NCBI RefSeq assembly: GCF_000685355.1
Contig: NZ_JHET01000004.1
Location: forward strand, 124,001-188,000
DNA from: Microbacterium sp. CH12i
GTDB taxonomy: Bacteria > Actinomycetota > Actinomycetes > Actinomycetales > Microbacteriaceae
Length of the DNA: 64,000 nt
Reading direction: 5' to 3'
In this document: positions 1-13,410 of the stretch, one piece after another
Numbering within the stretch: the first letter of the stretch is position 1
How the letters are laid out: every line of letters starts with the position of its first letter
Notes under the pieces: generated by a model
What the model saw: only the letters and a program-made list of their open reading frames with translations
The model's database searches: none
What the model was told of the DNA's origin: nothing
Position numbers and translations under genes: made by a program

Positions 1-332
1 ACGAGCAGGTCGCCAGAGAAGTCTTTCTCGTTCGGCCACTCTTTGATGTCAGCAGCGGGGCGGCCGACGATGCGAAGCTTGTGCTCGGAAGCCGCTTCGC
101 GGAAGAACTTGTCAAGGCCCTCGTTGACCGCGTGCTCGATGACGGCGCCGCGACCCATGCGCTGGTCGATGATCGGAGCAGGAACCTTGCCCTTGCGGAA
201 GCCGGGGATCTGGATGTCCTGTGCAATGTGCTCGTACGCGTGAGCAATGCTGGGCTTCAGGTCATCCGGGGTGACCGTGATGGTGAGCTTGACCCGGGTC
301 GGGGTCAGCTTCTCGACGGTGCTGTTCGCCAT
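1..332 (-). CDS. tig: Trigger factor, N-terminal part (3' end outside window)
   Basis: Start of trigger factor, the ribosome-bound chaperone and peptidyl-prolyl isomerase that meets nascent chains at the exit tunnel. Only about the first 110 residues are present; the gene continues past the left edge. What is readable is the ribosome-binding domain, with the family signature PGFRKGK at residues 43-49. The ATG at 332 is preceded by AAAGGAGA about ten bases upstream, a strong ribosome-binding site. The neighbour upstream is tRNA-Pro on the same strand. Identity is clear from the N-terminal sequence. Confidence 0.95.
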   Translation of the reverse strand, partial: MANSTVEKLTPTRVKLTITVTPDDLKPSIAHAYEHIAQDIQIPGFRKGKVPAPIIDQRMGRGAVIEHAVNEGLDKFFREAASEHKLRIVGRPAADIKEWPNEKDFSGDLL

Positions 333-394
333 GCTTGTTTGTTCTCCTTTGGATTTCCGCGCAACGACGCGGCCTGAGGTTTAGGGGGCCGTTG

Positions 395-468
395 TCGGGG
401 CGACAGGATTTGAACCTGCGACTTCCCGCTCCCAAAGCGGGCGCTCTACCAAGCTGAGCTACGCCCCG
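395..468 (-). tRNA. tRNA-Pro (anticodon TGG)
   Basis: Cloverleaf read on the minus strand. The acceptor arm CGGGGCG (468-462) pairs with CGCCCCG (402-396). The anticodon loop carries TGG within CTTTGGGAG, and the T-arm has GGTTCAAATCC. The discriminator is A at 395 and the CCA end is not encoded. A perfect 12-base palindrome (475-486) lies just upstream of the 5' end. Confidence 0.95.
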
Positions 469-474
469 GCTGCT

Positions 475-486
475 CCCGCATGCGGG
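475..486. repeat. 12-base palindrome in tRNA-Pro leader
   Basis: CCCGCATGCGGG is a perfect palindrome six bases upstream of the mature tRNA-Pro 5' end. A possible -10 box for the tRNA (TAGACT, minus strand, 500-505) lies further upstream, so the palindrome would be in the 5' leader of the precursor. It may only be a processing hairpin. Confidence 0.4.
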
Positions 487-578
487 ATGGACCTTGACGA
501 GTCTAACGGACAGGAGCAGCCTCACCGTCCGCTATGCTTATGAAGTCCGATTTTGAGCCGAAGTTATTGGCTCATTTC

Positions 579-649
579 GGGGCTGTAGCTTAGTGGTAAA
601 GCCTCTGTCTTCCAAACAGATGATGCGAGTTCGATTCTCGTCAGCCCCT
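579..649 (+). tRNA. tRNA-Gly (anticodon TCC)
   Basis: Acceptor arm GGGGCTG (579-585) pairs with CAGCCCC (642-648). The anticodon TCC sits in CTTCCAA, the T-arm is GAGTTCGATTCTC, and the discriminator is T at 649, normal for bacterial tRNA-Gly. CCA is not encoded. It is divergent from tRNA-Pro. Confidence 0.95.
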
Positions 650-774
650 CCGTTACCCCGCATAGGTCATTAGCCCGCATGTGACCCACAGCTTCCCGAT
701 GCTAACCTGGCCACGTCGGTAATCAGCGGGGCGCTGTGACTCACATCCCCTCTGCTTCTTCAGGAGGATGCGAC

Positions 775-1992
775 GTGACCGAGCCAGTTGCTCCGCCGCC
801 GATTCCGGCAGAAGCGGGCGTGCACCAACTTCCGGCATCCTTCGGCGCATCTCCGCACGTCGTGCCCGCCGCGAAACGCCACAAGAAGCGCACCGGTCTC
901 CTCCTGACAAGTCTCGGCATCGTCGTCCTCGGTGTCGCGTGCGCTGGCGTTCAGCTCGGCGCCAACCTCGGTTATGACGACGCTCGCGTCGCGTTCGAGG
1001 CCGCAGCCGACGACGCTGAAGAAGGACAGGCGCAGCTGACCAGCGAGTTGACCACGCTCAACTCAGCAACGAGCATGGCGTCCGGCATCGCCGACGTCGA
1101 CAGCGGAATGCTGATGGATGCTGTGTCAAAAGAGGCTCTCACTGCCGCGATCACCGATGCGACAGCAGCCTCGACGGATGCAACGTCGTTGAGCGAGCAG
1201 CTTCTCCCCCATGCCGATGACAAGCCGGATTGGGCCTGGGAACTGTTCGGCGAAACTGCACAGTTGAACTCCGACCGCGATAGCGCCGACCAGCTTGTCG
1301 CAGAGTTCTCCTCGGCGGGCGACGACGCCTCGGGCGCGACGAGCAGCGTCGAGGATGCCGCGTTGACCGCGGTGACGACGGCTGCTGACGCGGCTGCCGG
1401 ATTCGAAGCGGTACATGTCTCAGCACGCAACCTCGACATCCTCGCGCTACGAAATGCTGCAGACCGCGTCCATGGCGCCGCGACGCTCGACGACGCTGCA
1501 CAATCTGCTTACTCCGCTCTGGAGTCCGCCGCGTCACAGATGTTGACATCAGAGCAGGCCGAACTGGCAGAGAAATCCGGAGCGCTCTACGGAGCGCGCG
1601 TCGAAATCGAAGCGTTCGCACGTTCACTCGCGCCTGGGGTGCTCCTGGACTTCGACTGGTCCGAGATCGTAAACGGCTACGGGTACTCCGACAGCATGGC
1701 CGGGTACGCCACCTGGTGGTACGCCGACCCCGGCTACGCGACGATCGAGTTGACGAACTCCGTCGCAGCGCTCTGGCCGAGTGCGCGCAGTGAAGCTCTG
1801 GTTGCGCACGAGGTCGGCCACGCGATCAGCGTCAAGTGCGAGGGCATGTACGACGATTCGACGCAGGAGAACATCGAAGCCTGGGGCACAGCCTGGGCGA
1901 TCAGCATGGGCTACGTCGATGACGCCAACGGCACGTGGGCCTATGGCCCTCCTCCGCAGTCACTCATCGACGCAGCCGCAGGTTGCCGCTGA
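775..1992 (+). CDS. Membrane-anchored protein with HEVGH zinc-peptidase motif
   Basis: 405-residue protein I cannot assign to a named family. It has a short Pro/Ala-rich cytoplasmic N-terminus, a basic stretch and one transmembrane helix at about residues 40-62. A long Ala/Asp/Ser-rich, probably helical region (about 70-280) follows, then a C-terminal domain containing HEVGH at 345-349. The motif is the HExxH zinc-binding helix of gluzincin peptidases, and a following ENIEAWG segment could supply the third Glu ligand. Two cysteines (after the motif, and near the C-terminus) could form a disulfide outside the cell. The GTG at 775 is chosen because AGGAGG lies seven bases upstream; an in-frame GTG at 736 has no such site. 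Peptidase activity is inferred only. Confidence 0.75.
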   Translation: MTEPVAPPPIPAEAGVHQLPASFGASPHVVPAAKRHKKRTGLLLTSLGIVVLGVACAGVQLGANLGYDDARVAFEAAADDAEEGQAQLTSELTTLNSATSMASGIADVDSGMLMDAVSKEALTAAITDATAASTDATSLSEQLLPHADDKPDWAWELFGETAQLNSDRDSADQLVAEFSSAGDDASGATSSVEDAALTAVTTAADAAAGFEAVHVSARNLDILALRNAADRVHGAATLDDAAQSAYSALESAASQMLTSEQAELAEKSGALYGARVEIEAFARSLAPGVLLDFDWSEIVNGYGYSDSMAGYATWWYADPGYATIELTNSVAALWPSARSEALVAHEVGHAISVKCEGMYDDSTQENIEAWGTAWAISMGYVDDANGTWAYGPPPQSLIDAAAGCR

Positions 1993-2008
1993 GGCGAAGC
2001 GTAGGGTA

Positions 2009-2365
2009 CTAAGCCTGTCCGCGACGCTCGCGCAGCTGCGTCAATGCGTCGTCGAGAAGCTGTGTCGCCTCATCGTCCGTACGACGCTCCTTCACGTAAG
2101 CGAGGTGCGTCTTGTACGGCTCGTTCTTTGCCAGTGCGGGCGGGTTTGCCTTGTCGCGACCGGCGGGAAGACCCGACTGCGGGTGGTCGATCGTCTCCGG
2201 GATCTCATCATCGGGAAGACCGGCTGCGAAGTAGCGGACTGTCTCGTTGCCGAGGCCGTCCCAGTACGACACCGCAGTGCGATCGGCGTGATAACCGTGA
2301 TCCTGCTCGCCCATTGGGCCGGAACCGACACGTGTTCCGCGGATTGCGTTGCCTCCAGAGGCCAT
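2009..2365 (-). CDS. rbpA: RNA polymerase-binding protein RbpA
   Basis: 118-residue actinobacterial transcription factor that binds RNA polymerase and the primary sigma factor and stabilises open complexes. The C-terminal helix with YKTHLAYVKERR fits the sigma-interacting domain, and the central WDGLGNETVRYF fits the core domain. It has no cysteine at all, so it cannot carry the zinc seen in Streptomyces RbpA. The ATG at 2365 is chosen over an upstream in-frame start because AGAGGTGAT precedes it and it begins two bases after the secG stop. It is last in the gap-pgk-tpiA-secG-rbpA run. Confidence 0.93.
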   Translation of the reverse strand: MASGGNAIRGTRVGSGPMGEQDHGYHADRTAVSYWDGLGNETVRYFAAGLPDDEIPETIDHPQSGLPAGRDKANPPALAKNEPYKTHLAYVKERRTDDEATQLLDDALTQLRERRGQA

Positions 2366-2367
2366 GG

Positions 2368-2616
2368 TCAGATCACCTCTAGCTTCGTGATGAGGCCCAG
2401 CGCGACGATGGCGATGAACCATGCGAGCGCCAGGACGATGGTAAAGCGGTTCAGGTTTCGCTCTGCGAGACCAGACGAACCGGCCGTAGAGGTCATGCCT
2501 CCACCGAACATGTCAGACAGACCGCCACCGCGGCCCTTGTGGAGAAGGATGAGGAGAGTCAGCAGGACGCTGGTGAGGCCCAGCACAACCTGCAGGACGA
2601 ACTCAAGAATTGCCAC
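2368..2616 (-). CDS. secG: Preprotein translocase subunit SecG
   Basis: 82-residue SecG, the small accessory subunit of the SecYEG protein-conducting channel in the cytoplasmic membrane. Two hydrophobic helices (about residues 4-24 and 58-78) flank a Gly-rich loop with GRGGGLSDMFGGG, the usual SecG layout. The start is GTG with AAAGG nine bases upstream. It lies between tpiA and rbpA, a common actinobacterial order, and its stop is two bases from the rbpA start, so those two are probably translationally linked. Confidence 0.95.
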   Translation of the reverse strand: MAILEFVLQVVLGLTSVLLTLLILLHKGRGGGLSDMFGGGMTSTAGSSGLAERNLNRFTIVLALAWFIAIVALGLITKLEVI

Positions 2617-2658
2617 GAAGAAAAGCCTTTCGACAGGGCAGATTGCCCGTAAGGGTCA

Positions 2659-2691
2659 AGTATACGCAGGTGGCGGGGCCGAAACCCCGCC
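2659..2691 (-). promoter_or_regulatory. Hairpin after tpiA plus possible secG promoter
   Basis: Just after the tpiA stop, GGCGGGG (2672-2678) and CCCCGCC (2685-2691) form a strong hairpin without a T-tract. Immediately beyond it, in the minus direction, is TATACT (2664-2659), a good -10 box that would place a start site about 36 bases before secG. Together this could let secG-rbpA be expressed apart from the glycolytic genes. No convincing -35 box is seen. Confidence 0.4.
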
Positions 2692-2696
2692 CCCGC

Positions 2697-3488
2697 TCAT
2701 ACACCGACGTGCTTTTCGAACCGGATAATCGCGGCAAAGTCGTCGACCACGAGGCTCGCGCCGCCGACCAACGCACCGTCAACATCGGGCTCACGCATGA
2801 AGCTGGCGATGTTCGCAGCCTTCACCGAACCGCCATACAGAATGCGAGTGCGCGCAGCAGCCTCGTCATCCAAGGTCTTCGCGAGCACGCCACGCAGCGC
2901 AGCGCACACATCCTGTGCCTGCTGCGGGGTAGCCGCCTGCCCGGACCCGATCGCCCAGACTGGCTCGTATGCCACGACGATGTCAGCGGATGCCGGAACG
3001 CCCTTGAGCGCTGCCTCCAGCTGCCCCGCAGGAACCGCGCTCGCACCGAACTTCTCTAGGTCTTCTGCAGTCTCGCCGACGCAGATCACCGGAACGAGTC
3101 CGTGCTTCAGCGCTGCCTGCACCTTGGCCGCCACAACGTCGTCGCCCTCTGCGTGGTATTCACGACGCTCCGAGTGACCGATGATGACGTACTTCGCGGC
3201 CATCTTCGCGAGGAACGCACCCGAGATCTCACCGGTGTAAGCGCCCGAGTCGTGCGCGGAGACATCCTGAGCACCGAGTGCGAACGGGATCTTGTCCGCG
3301 TCGATGAGCGTCTGGACGCTGCGAAGGTCGGTGAATGGCGGGAACACCGCGACCTCAACCGAGCCGTTCTCGTGCTTGGCATCCTTGAGCGCCCAGTGCA
3401 GCTTCTGCACGAACGCGACCGCCTGCAAGTGATCCAGGTTCATCTTCCAGTTGCCCGCAATCAGCGGGGTACGAGTCGTTACGCCCAT
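2697..3488 (-). CDS. tpiA: Triosephosphate isomerase
   Basis: 263-residue TIM-barrel enzyme interconverting dihydroxyacetone phosphate and glyceraldehyde 3-phosphate in the cytosol. All catalytic parts are present: NWKMN (Lys15), GHSERR with the catalytic His105, AYEPVWAIG with the catalytic Glu175, and the phosphate-binding YGGSVK and GGASL segments. Its start overlaps the end of pgk by about ten bases, so translation is probably coupled. Length and motifs are normal. Confidence 0.97.
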   Translation of the reverse strand: MGVTTRTPLIAGNWKMNLDHLQAVAFVQKLHWALKDAKHENGSVEVAVFPPFTDLRSVQTLIDADKIPFALGAQDVSAHDSGAYTGEISGAFLAKMAAKYVIIGHSERREYHAEGDDVVAAKVQAALKHGLVPVICVGETAEDLEKFGASAVPAGQLEAALKGVPASADIVVAYEPVWAIGSGQAATPQQAQDVCAALRGVLAKTLDDEAAARTRILYGGSVKAANIASFMREPDVDGALVGGASLVVDDFAAIIRFEKHVGV

Positions 3489-4692
3489 CCGAGCACCTCC
3501 AGGCCGGGTAGTTTTTTGCCCTCGAGGAATTCGAGGCTTGCGCCTCCACCCGTCGAGATGTGACCGAACTGGTCATCTGCGAATCCGAGTTGGCGCACGG
3601 CCGCCGCAGAGTCGCCACCGCCGACGACGCTGAGGCCGTCGACCTCAGTCAGCGCCTGCGCGACAGTCTTGGTTCCGGCAGCGAAAGCGGGGAACTCGAA
3701 CACGCCCATCGGGCCGTTCCAGAACACCGTCTTCGAGCTGCGGATCGCGTCGGCGAACGCCTTCGCGGTGTCCGGACCAATGTCGAGTCCGATACCGGAT
3801 GCACCGAACGCCGACTGCTCAATGGCGTCAGCCGCAGTCACCTCGTGCGCAGCATCCGCTGAGAACGACTCCGCCACGACAACGTCTGTCGGCAGCACGA
3901 TCTCCACACCACGCTCGGCGGCGTCTTTGAGGTAGCCGCGAACGACGTCGAGCTGATCCTTCTCCAGCAGGCTGGCGGCCACAGCGTGGCCCTGCGCCGC
4001 AAGGAAGGTGAACAGCATTCCGCCGCCGACAAGAATACGGTCACGCGCGGGAGCAGGTGCGAAATCACACCGAGCTTGTCGCTGACCTTCGATCCGCCGA
4101 GGACGACCGTGTACGGTCGCTCCGGCTTCTCGGTGAGGCGGTCGAGCACATCGAGCTCGGTAGCAATGAGAAGACCGGCCGCGGAAGGCAGGATCTCGGC
4201 GAGGTCGTAGACGCTCGCCTGCTTGCGGTGCACAACACCGAAGCCATCAGAGACGAGCGCATCACCCAGCTCAGCGAGTTCGGCGGCGAACGCCTGACGG
4301 GTGGCGTCATCCTTCGCCGTCTCGCCCGCGTTGAATCGCAGGTTCTCGAGCACCACGATGCCGCCATCTTCGAGGGATGCGACGGCGTCTCGTGCTGACT
4401 CGCCGACCGTGTCGCGCGCAAACGCGACGGGCTTGACAAGCAGCTCAGAGAGACGCTGCGCGACCGGCTCGAGGCTGTACTGCGGGTCAGGAGCCCCATC
4501 AGGGCGACCCAGATGCGAGCACACGATCACGCGTGCGCCAGCATTGAGAAGGGCGTTCAAGGTCGGCAACGAAGCACGCACACGGCCATCGTCCGTTATG
4601 ACCCCGTCCCGCAAGGGGACGTTCAAATCACAACGGACGATGACGCGCTTGCCTTCGAGCGAACCCAGCGATTCCAGGGTGCGCAACGTCAT
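3479..4692 (-). CDS. pgk: Phosphoglycerate kinase (one-base frame break near 4041)
   Basis: Phosphoglycerate kinase makes ATP and 3-phosphoglycerate from 1,3-bisphosphoglycerate. The N-terminal half ([22 protein letters not shown]) reads from 4692 to about 4042, where [18 protein letters not shown] turns into nonsense. The remainder, starting with the conserved GGGMLFTF region, continues in another frame to 3479. Restoring one G, so that GTGACC becomes GTGGACC between 4042 and 4041, gives a 404-residue protein of normal length. A glycolytic enzyme in an intact operon is unlikely to be dead, so I read this as a lost base in the sequence. [12 protein letters not shown] is normally GFGAVHRKHASV-like and is intact. 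Confidence 0.93.
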
Positions 4693-4699
4693 GACGAGC

Positions 4700-5710
<1,011 letters not shown>

Positions 5711-5770
5711 TCAGGTCTCCTGTTTTCTCGTGCGCCTTCGCGCGTTATCGGTTGAGAATTTGTGGACAAC

Positions 5771-5805
5771 GGCGTCCCGACGGGCTGAACACCCATCGGG
5801 ACGCC
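5771..5805 (-). terminator. Stem-loop downstream of sodA
   Basis: GGCGTCCCGA (5771-5780) and TCGGGACGCC (5796-5805) are perfect 10-base arms around a 15-base loop, nine bases beyond the sodA stop and upstream of gap. There is no long T-run. It is placed as a terminator or processing hairpin that separates sodA from gap. Confidence 0.6.
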
Positions 5806-5813
5806 CGTCTTGA

Positions 5814-6440
5814 TTACGACAGTACCAGCAGGCCGTTCGTCTGCTTACGGGCAACCTCGAGGCGCTGGGCGACGTTCTCCCAGTTCGCGATGTTCCATGC
5901 GGCCTTGACGTAGTCGGCCTTCACGTTGAGGTAGTCCAGGTAGAACGCGTGCTCCCACATGTCGAGCTGGAACAGCGGAATGGTGCCCTGCGCAGCATTG
6001 GACTGCTGGTCGAACAGCTGCTGGATAATCAGACGCTGACCGATCGAGTCCCAGCTGAGCACAGACCAGCCAGAGCCCTGGATGCCCATCGCGGTTGCGG
6101 TGAAGTGAGCCTGGAACTTCTCGAACGAACCGAAGTACTCGTCGATTGCAGCCTTCAGCTCGCCCTCGGGCTGGCCACCGCCGTTCGGCGAGAGGTTCGT
6201 CCAGAAGATCGAGTGGTTGACGTGACCGCCGAGGTTGAACGCGAGATCCTTCTCGAGCTTGTTCACGTTCGCGAGGTTGCCGCTGTCGCGAGCCTCGGCG
6301 AGGCCGTCCAACGCGGCGTTCGCGCCGGTCACATAGGCCTGGTGGTGCTTGTCATGGTGCAGTTCCATGATCTTGCCGCTGATGTGCGGTTCCAGAGCTG
6401 CGAAGTCATAGGGGAGGTCAGGGAGCGTGTAGATCGCCAT
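5814..6440 (-). CDS. sodA: Superoxide dismutase (Mn/Fe family)
   Basis: 208-residue superoxide dismutase that disproportionates superoxide to oxygen and hydrogen peroxide. The metal ligands are in place: His28 in MELHHDKHH, His76 in GGHVNHSIFW, and Asp160 and His164 in LDMWEHAFY. It has no signal peptide, so it is cytosolic. I cannot decide Mn or Fe preference from these motifs alone. The ATG at 6440 (MAIYTLPDLPY) fits the family start; a TTG five codons upstream is possible but less natural. It is monocistronic between whiA and gap, with a stem-loop after the stop. Confidence 0.95.
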   Translation of the reverse strand: MAIYTLPDLPYDFAALEPHISGKIMELHHDKHHQAYVTGANAALDGLAEARDSGNLANVNKLEKDLAFNLGGHVNHSIFWTNLSPNGGGQPEGELKAAIDEYFGSFEKFQAHFTATAMGIQGSGWSVLSWDSIGQRLIIQQLFDQQSNAAQGTIPLFQLDMWEHAFYLDYLNVKADYVKAAWNIANWENVAQRLEVARKQTNGLLVLS

Positions 6441-6620
6441 GTCGCTTTCATCCAATCCGCGCCGCGCCGCGGCGCTTGTCGGTCGTCCTCGTCGCCCAAA
6501 TGCGGTGAGGAACGGACTTCTTCATCTTACTGACGACAACGCATGCGCAAAGTGGATGCTTCCCCGAATGACGAGAAACAGCACGTGAACTTCGACGAGT
6601 TGAGCAACTGCTCTGGCGGA

Positions 6621-7598
6621 TCAGACGTCCAGGCCGGCGGGAACTGCAGCTTCGGTGCCGGAGATGCCCTCTTGCTGTGCACGCTTGTCTGCCATGGCCA
6701 GCAGGCGACGGATTCGTCCTGCCACAGCATCCTTCGTGAGCGGTGGATCGGCATGGTGACCGAGCTCGTCAAGGCTCGCATCGCGGTGCGAGAGACGCAG
6801 CTCACCGGCGAGCTTCAGATGATCCGGCACGTCTTCACCAAGGATCTCGAGCGCACGTTCAACACGCGCACACGCGGCAACGGCCGCCTGTGCCGACCGA
6901 CGCAGGTTCGCGTCATCGAAGTTCACGAGTCGGTTGACGCCCGCGCGCACCTCGCGGCGCTGACGCATCTCTTCCCACGTTGCTGCGGTCTTCTGGGCGC
7001 CCATCTGGGCGAGGAGCGAGCGAATAGCTTCGCCTTCGCGCACGACGACGCGCGGCATTCCGCGCACCTCGCGGGCTTTAGCTGCGACACCGAGCCGATG
7101 CGCGGCACCAACCAGAGCCATCGCCGCTTCCGAAGTCGGGCAGGAGACCTCAAGCATCGCCGACCGACCCGGCTCGGAGAGCGATCCAGCGGCCAAGAAT
7201 GCACCGCGCCAGAGGCCTGCGATCTCTTCGCGGGACCCGGTAGTGAGCCTGTTCGGAAGTCCGCGCACCGGGCGCCGACGCTGGTCGAGGAGGCCAGTCT
7301 GGCGTGCAAGGGTCTCCCCCGCTTCAATCACGCGGACCGCGTAGCGCGCCCCATCGTGCGAGCTGGCGGACTGCACCTGGGCGATCTCGGGTCGTACCCC
7401 GTATATCTCGGCGAGATCGCGAGCAACGCGACGAGCCAGCAGGTCAGCGTCCACCTCGGCCTCGACTGCGACACGACCGGCGATCGAGTGCAATCCCCCG
7501 GCGAACCGGAGGATGGCGGTGACCTCCGCGACGCGCACCGTCGGAGGCGCGTTGCGGATGCTGACCAGTTCAGCTTTGACGTCGGTGGTAAGTGCCAC
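6621..7598 (-). CDS. whiA: Sporulation/division regulator WhiA
   Basis: 325-residue WhiA, a DNA-binding protein with an N-terminal LAGLIDADG homing-endonuclease-like fold (catalytically dead in the family) and a C-terminal helix-turn-helix around residues 270-310 ([12 protein letters not shown]). It controls development and ftsZ in Streptomyces. In non-sporulating actinobacteria it is retained and affects division. It starts with GTG after GAGGAG and follows rapZ, the usual uvrC-rapZ-whiA order. The frame is continuous. Confidence 0.95.
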   Translation of the reverse strand: MALTTDVKAELVSIRNAPPTVRVAEVTAILRFAGGLHSIAGRVAVEAEVDADLLARRVARDLAEIYGVRPEIAQVQSASSHDGARYAVRVIEAGETLARQTGLLDQRRRPVRGLPNRLTTGSREEIAGLWRGAFLAAGSLSEPGRSAMLEVSCPTSEAAMALVGAAHRLGVAAKAREVRGMPRVVVREGEAIRSLLAQMGAQKTAATWEEMRQRREVRAGVNRLVNFDDANLRRSAQAAVAACARVERALEILGEDVPDHLKLAGELRLSHRDASLDELGHHADPPLTKDAVAGRIRRLLAMADKRAQQEGISGTEAAVPAGLDV

Positions 7599-7668
7599 GG
7601 AACTCCTCGAAAATTCTCATGCATCGGATCGCGACGCAAAGGAACAGCTTACCCGGCGGGTCGTCGAT

Positions 7669-8541
7669 CTATTCTCGCCCGAGGTCGCGGTGGCGCACGC
7701 TGATCGCGACGCCAGGGATCGCCGAGAGCCGTTTCGCGAGCTCTTGAGCCATCGCTACGGAGCGGTGCTTGCCACCAGTGCATCCGATCGCGACCGTCGA
7801 GTGACCCTTATTCTCGCGCTGATACCCCTCTAACACCGGCACAAGGGCTGCGGCATAAGCATCGAGGAACTCGGTGGCGCCCTCGCGCGAAAGCACAAAG
7901 TCTCGCACCGCGTCGTCCTTGCCAGTCAGGCCACGTAGCTCATCGATCCAGTACGGGTTCGGAAGAAAGCGCATATCAGCGATCAGGTCAACGTCAGTAG
8001 GCAGCCCGTACTTGAACCCGAAACTCAGAATCGTTAGGCGGTGCCGCGCTGCACCCTCTTCAGAGAAAGTCTCGGAGACCTGCGTCGCCAACTGGTGAAT
8101 GTTCAGCGATGAGGTGTCGATGACGATGTCGGCCGCCTCGCGTACCAGCGTCAGCCGAGAGCGTTCTAGTCGGATGCCGTCCAGCAGCGTACCGTCCTCT
8201 TGCAGAGGATGCGGGCGACGAACGGACTCGAATCGTCGCACGAGCACGTCATCCGATGCGTCGAGAAAAACTACGCGGACGCTGCCGCGCGAGCGGAGGG
8301 CGCGGGCCACCTCGGGGAAGTCGTTGAACAGGTTGCGACCGCGGACATCGACGACTGCGGCAACCTTGGGAAGCGCGCCACCGCCGATACTCGTCAGATC
8401 GAGTAGCGGACGCAGCATCTGGGGTGGAAGGTTATCGACTACGTACCAGCCGAGGTCCTCCAGCGCGTTTGCCGCTGTCGATCGTCCGGCACCGGACATG
8501 CCGGTGACGATGAGGAACTCGTTCTTCTCCTCGTCGGTCAT
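7669..8541 (-). CDS. rapZ: RapZ-family P-loop nucleotide-binding protein
   Basis: 290-residue RapZ/YvcJ family protein. The Walker A is at residues 14-21 (GMSGAGRS), a central VDVRG motif follows, and the C-terminal domain has the GCTGGKHRSV sequence that binds an unknown phosphorylated ligand in relatives. In E. coli RapZ is an RNase adaptor for GlmZ; in actinobacteria the target is not established, and the name reflects family only. It lies between uvrC and whiA on the same strand with short gaps and is probably co-transcribed. Confidence 0.92.
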   Translation of the reverse strand: MTDEEKNEFLIVTGMSGAGRSTAANALEDLGWYVVDNLPPQMLRPLLDLTSIGGGALPKVAAVVDVRGRNLFNDFPEVARALRSRGSVRVVFLDASDDVLVRRFESVRRPHPLQEDGTLLDGIRLERSRLTLVREAADIVIDTSSLNIHQLATQVSETFSEEGAARHRLTILSFGFKYGLPTDVDLIADMRFLPNPYWIDELRGLTGKDDAVRDFVLSREGATEFLDAYAAALVPVLEGYQRENKGHSTVAIGCTGGKHRSVAMAQELAKRLSAIPGVAISVRHRDLGRE

Positions 8542-8570
8542 CGGTACTTCCTCTCGCTGTGAAGGCCAGC

Positions 8571-10477
8571 CTATCGACTCGCGAGGTGCCTGTGGATGTT
8601 CGCTGCGAGAGCGGGCCCGATCCCCTGCACTTCCTGAATCTGCGCAAGGTCTGCGCCGCGCAGCGCAGTCACTGAGCCGAAGTGCTTCAACAGGGTCTTG
8701 ATCCTGTTTGCGCCCAGCCCAGGGACCTCTTCGAGCACCGTAGAGATGTCGCGTTTGCGGCGTTTTCGCTGGTGGGTGATCGCGAACCGGTGCGCTTCGT
8801 CACGGAGTCGCTGCAGGAGGTACAGCGACTCGCTCGTACGCGGCAGGATGACCGGGAAATCCTCCCCCGGCAGCCACACTTCCTCGAGACGTTTGGCAAT
8901 GCCGCACAGCCCAATCTCGGTGTGTCCGGCATCACGGAGCGCCCGCGCGGCCGCTTCGACCTGTGGCTTGCCACCGTCGACGAGCAGGAGCTGCGGCGGG
9001 TATGAGAAGCGCGGCTTCTTGCGGGTGGTCACCACTTCGCCTTCTTCAGCGAAGGGGTCATCGAGCGGCGCGTCCGCCACGATCTCGACCTCTTCCGGCC
9101 GGTCGAGATATGCCAGACGGCGCATAAGTACCTGGTACATCGAGTCGGTGTCGTCGGTGGTCTCCGAGATATTGAACGAGCGGTACTGATCTTTGCGGGG
9201 AAGGCCGTCCTCGAATACGACCATCGATGCGACCACGTTGGTGCCGCTGAGATGCGAGATGTCGAAGCATTCGATTCGCAACGGTGCGGTGTCGAGGCCC
9301 AGCGCCTCTTGCAGATCGGTGAGTGCCTGGGTGCGCGCCACGTAGTCGCTCGTTCGACGGGTCTTGTATCGGATGAGCGCTTGCTGCGCGTTGAGCGTCG
9401 CGTTGCGCATCAAGTCGGTGCGCTGTCCACGGTGGGCGACAGCGATCTCGACTTTCTTGCCGCGGCGCTCACGCAGCCATTCTTCAAGCTCGCTCGCATC
9501 ATCGGGGAGCCAGGGCACGATGATGCGTCGAGGAACATCGACGCCCTCGCCATATGCGCGTTGCAGAACCTGGTCGACGAGCTCGGAGTCGGAGATGTCG
9601 AGTTCTTTCTCGATCGTCGTCGCGCGCACGCCACGCACTCGTCCGCCGCGGATTACGAACTGCTGAACAGTCGCAGCAAGTTCGTCCTCCGCGATGCCGA
9701 ACAGATCGGCATCCTCATCAGCGGGTAGTACGAGCGAACTCTTGCCAAGCACCGCCTCGATCGATGCGAGCTTGTCACGGTACTTCGCTGCAGCCTCGTA
9801 GTCCATTGCGGCAGATGCCGCCAGCATCCGCGTGGTGAGGTCTTTTTTGAAGCGCTCATCACTGCCGGCCATGAATGCGACAAAGTCGTCGACCATGGCC
9901 CGGTGTTCTTCGATCGTGACGGTCATCGAGCAGGGGCCACCGCACTTGCCGATCTGCCCAGGGAAGCACGGCCGGCCGGTCGCCATCGCTCGCTTGTAGC
10001 TGGCGTCACTGCAGGTGCGAATCGGGAATGCCTTGACCATCAGATCGATGGTGTCGTGCACCGCCCAGACCTTCGGGTAGGGCCCGAAATAGCGCGCCCG
10101 CGGGATCTTGCGGTTGCGAGTGACCAACACTCTCGGAGCCTCGTCACCCAGCGTCACCGCCATGAACGGGTACGACTTGTCGTCCTTGTATCGAACGTTG
10201 AACGGCGGATCGAACTCTTTGATCCACATGTACTCGAGCTGCAGGGAGTCGACGTCCGTCGGTACGACGGTCCACTCCACCGATGACGCTGTAGTGACCA
10301 TTCGCCGGGTACGCTCGTGAAGCGTGTGCAGCGGTGCGAAGTAGTTCGACAACCGCTGTCGCAGGTTCTTCGCCTTGCCGACGTAGAGCACTCGTCCCTC
10401 GGAATCCCGAAAGCGGTACACCCCAGGATCGGTTGGAATCTCTCCCTGGGCGGGTTTGTAGGGCAGCACGTCGGCCA

Positions 10478-10478
<1 letters not shown>
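8571..10478 (-). CDS. uvrC: Excinuclease ABC subunit C
   Basis: 635-residue UvrC, the nuclease that makes both incisions in nucleotide excision repair after UvrA hands damage to UvrB. The GIY-YIG domain is at the N-terminus (PGVYRF at 18-23, [12 protein letters not shown] at 31-42). A UVR domain that contacts UvrB follows, then the RNase H-like C-terminal nuclease domain, and tandem helix-hairpin-helix motifs in the last 55 residues. Its ATG overlaps the uvrA stop in a TGATG junction, so uvrA and uvrC are translationally coupled and share the uvrA promoter. Confidence 0.96.
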
Positions 10479-13364
<2,886 letters not shown>

Positions 13365-13370
13365 CGCACA

Positions 13371-13393
13371 AGTCTACGAGGGGGTACGGACAT
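13371..13393 (-). promoter_or_regulatory. uvrA promoter, PafBC/RecA-NDp-like
   Basis: Read on the minus strand: ATGTCCGTA (13393-13385), eight bases, TAGACT (13376-13371), six bases, then the uvrA GTG. The published RecA-independent damage promoter is TTGTCRGTG, eight bases, TANNNT. Six of nine motif bases and the exact spacing match. The same arrangement precedes uvrB and dnaE in this window. Confidence 0.65.
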
Positions 13394-13410
13394 TGGCTCC
13401 GTGAGCACGT

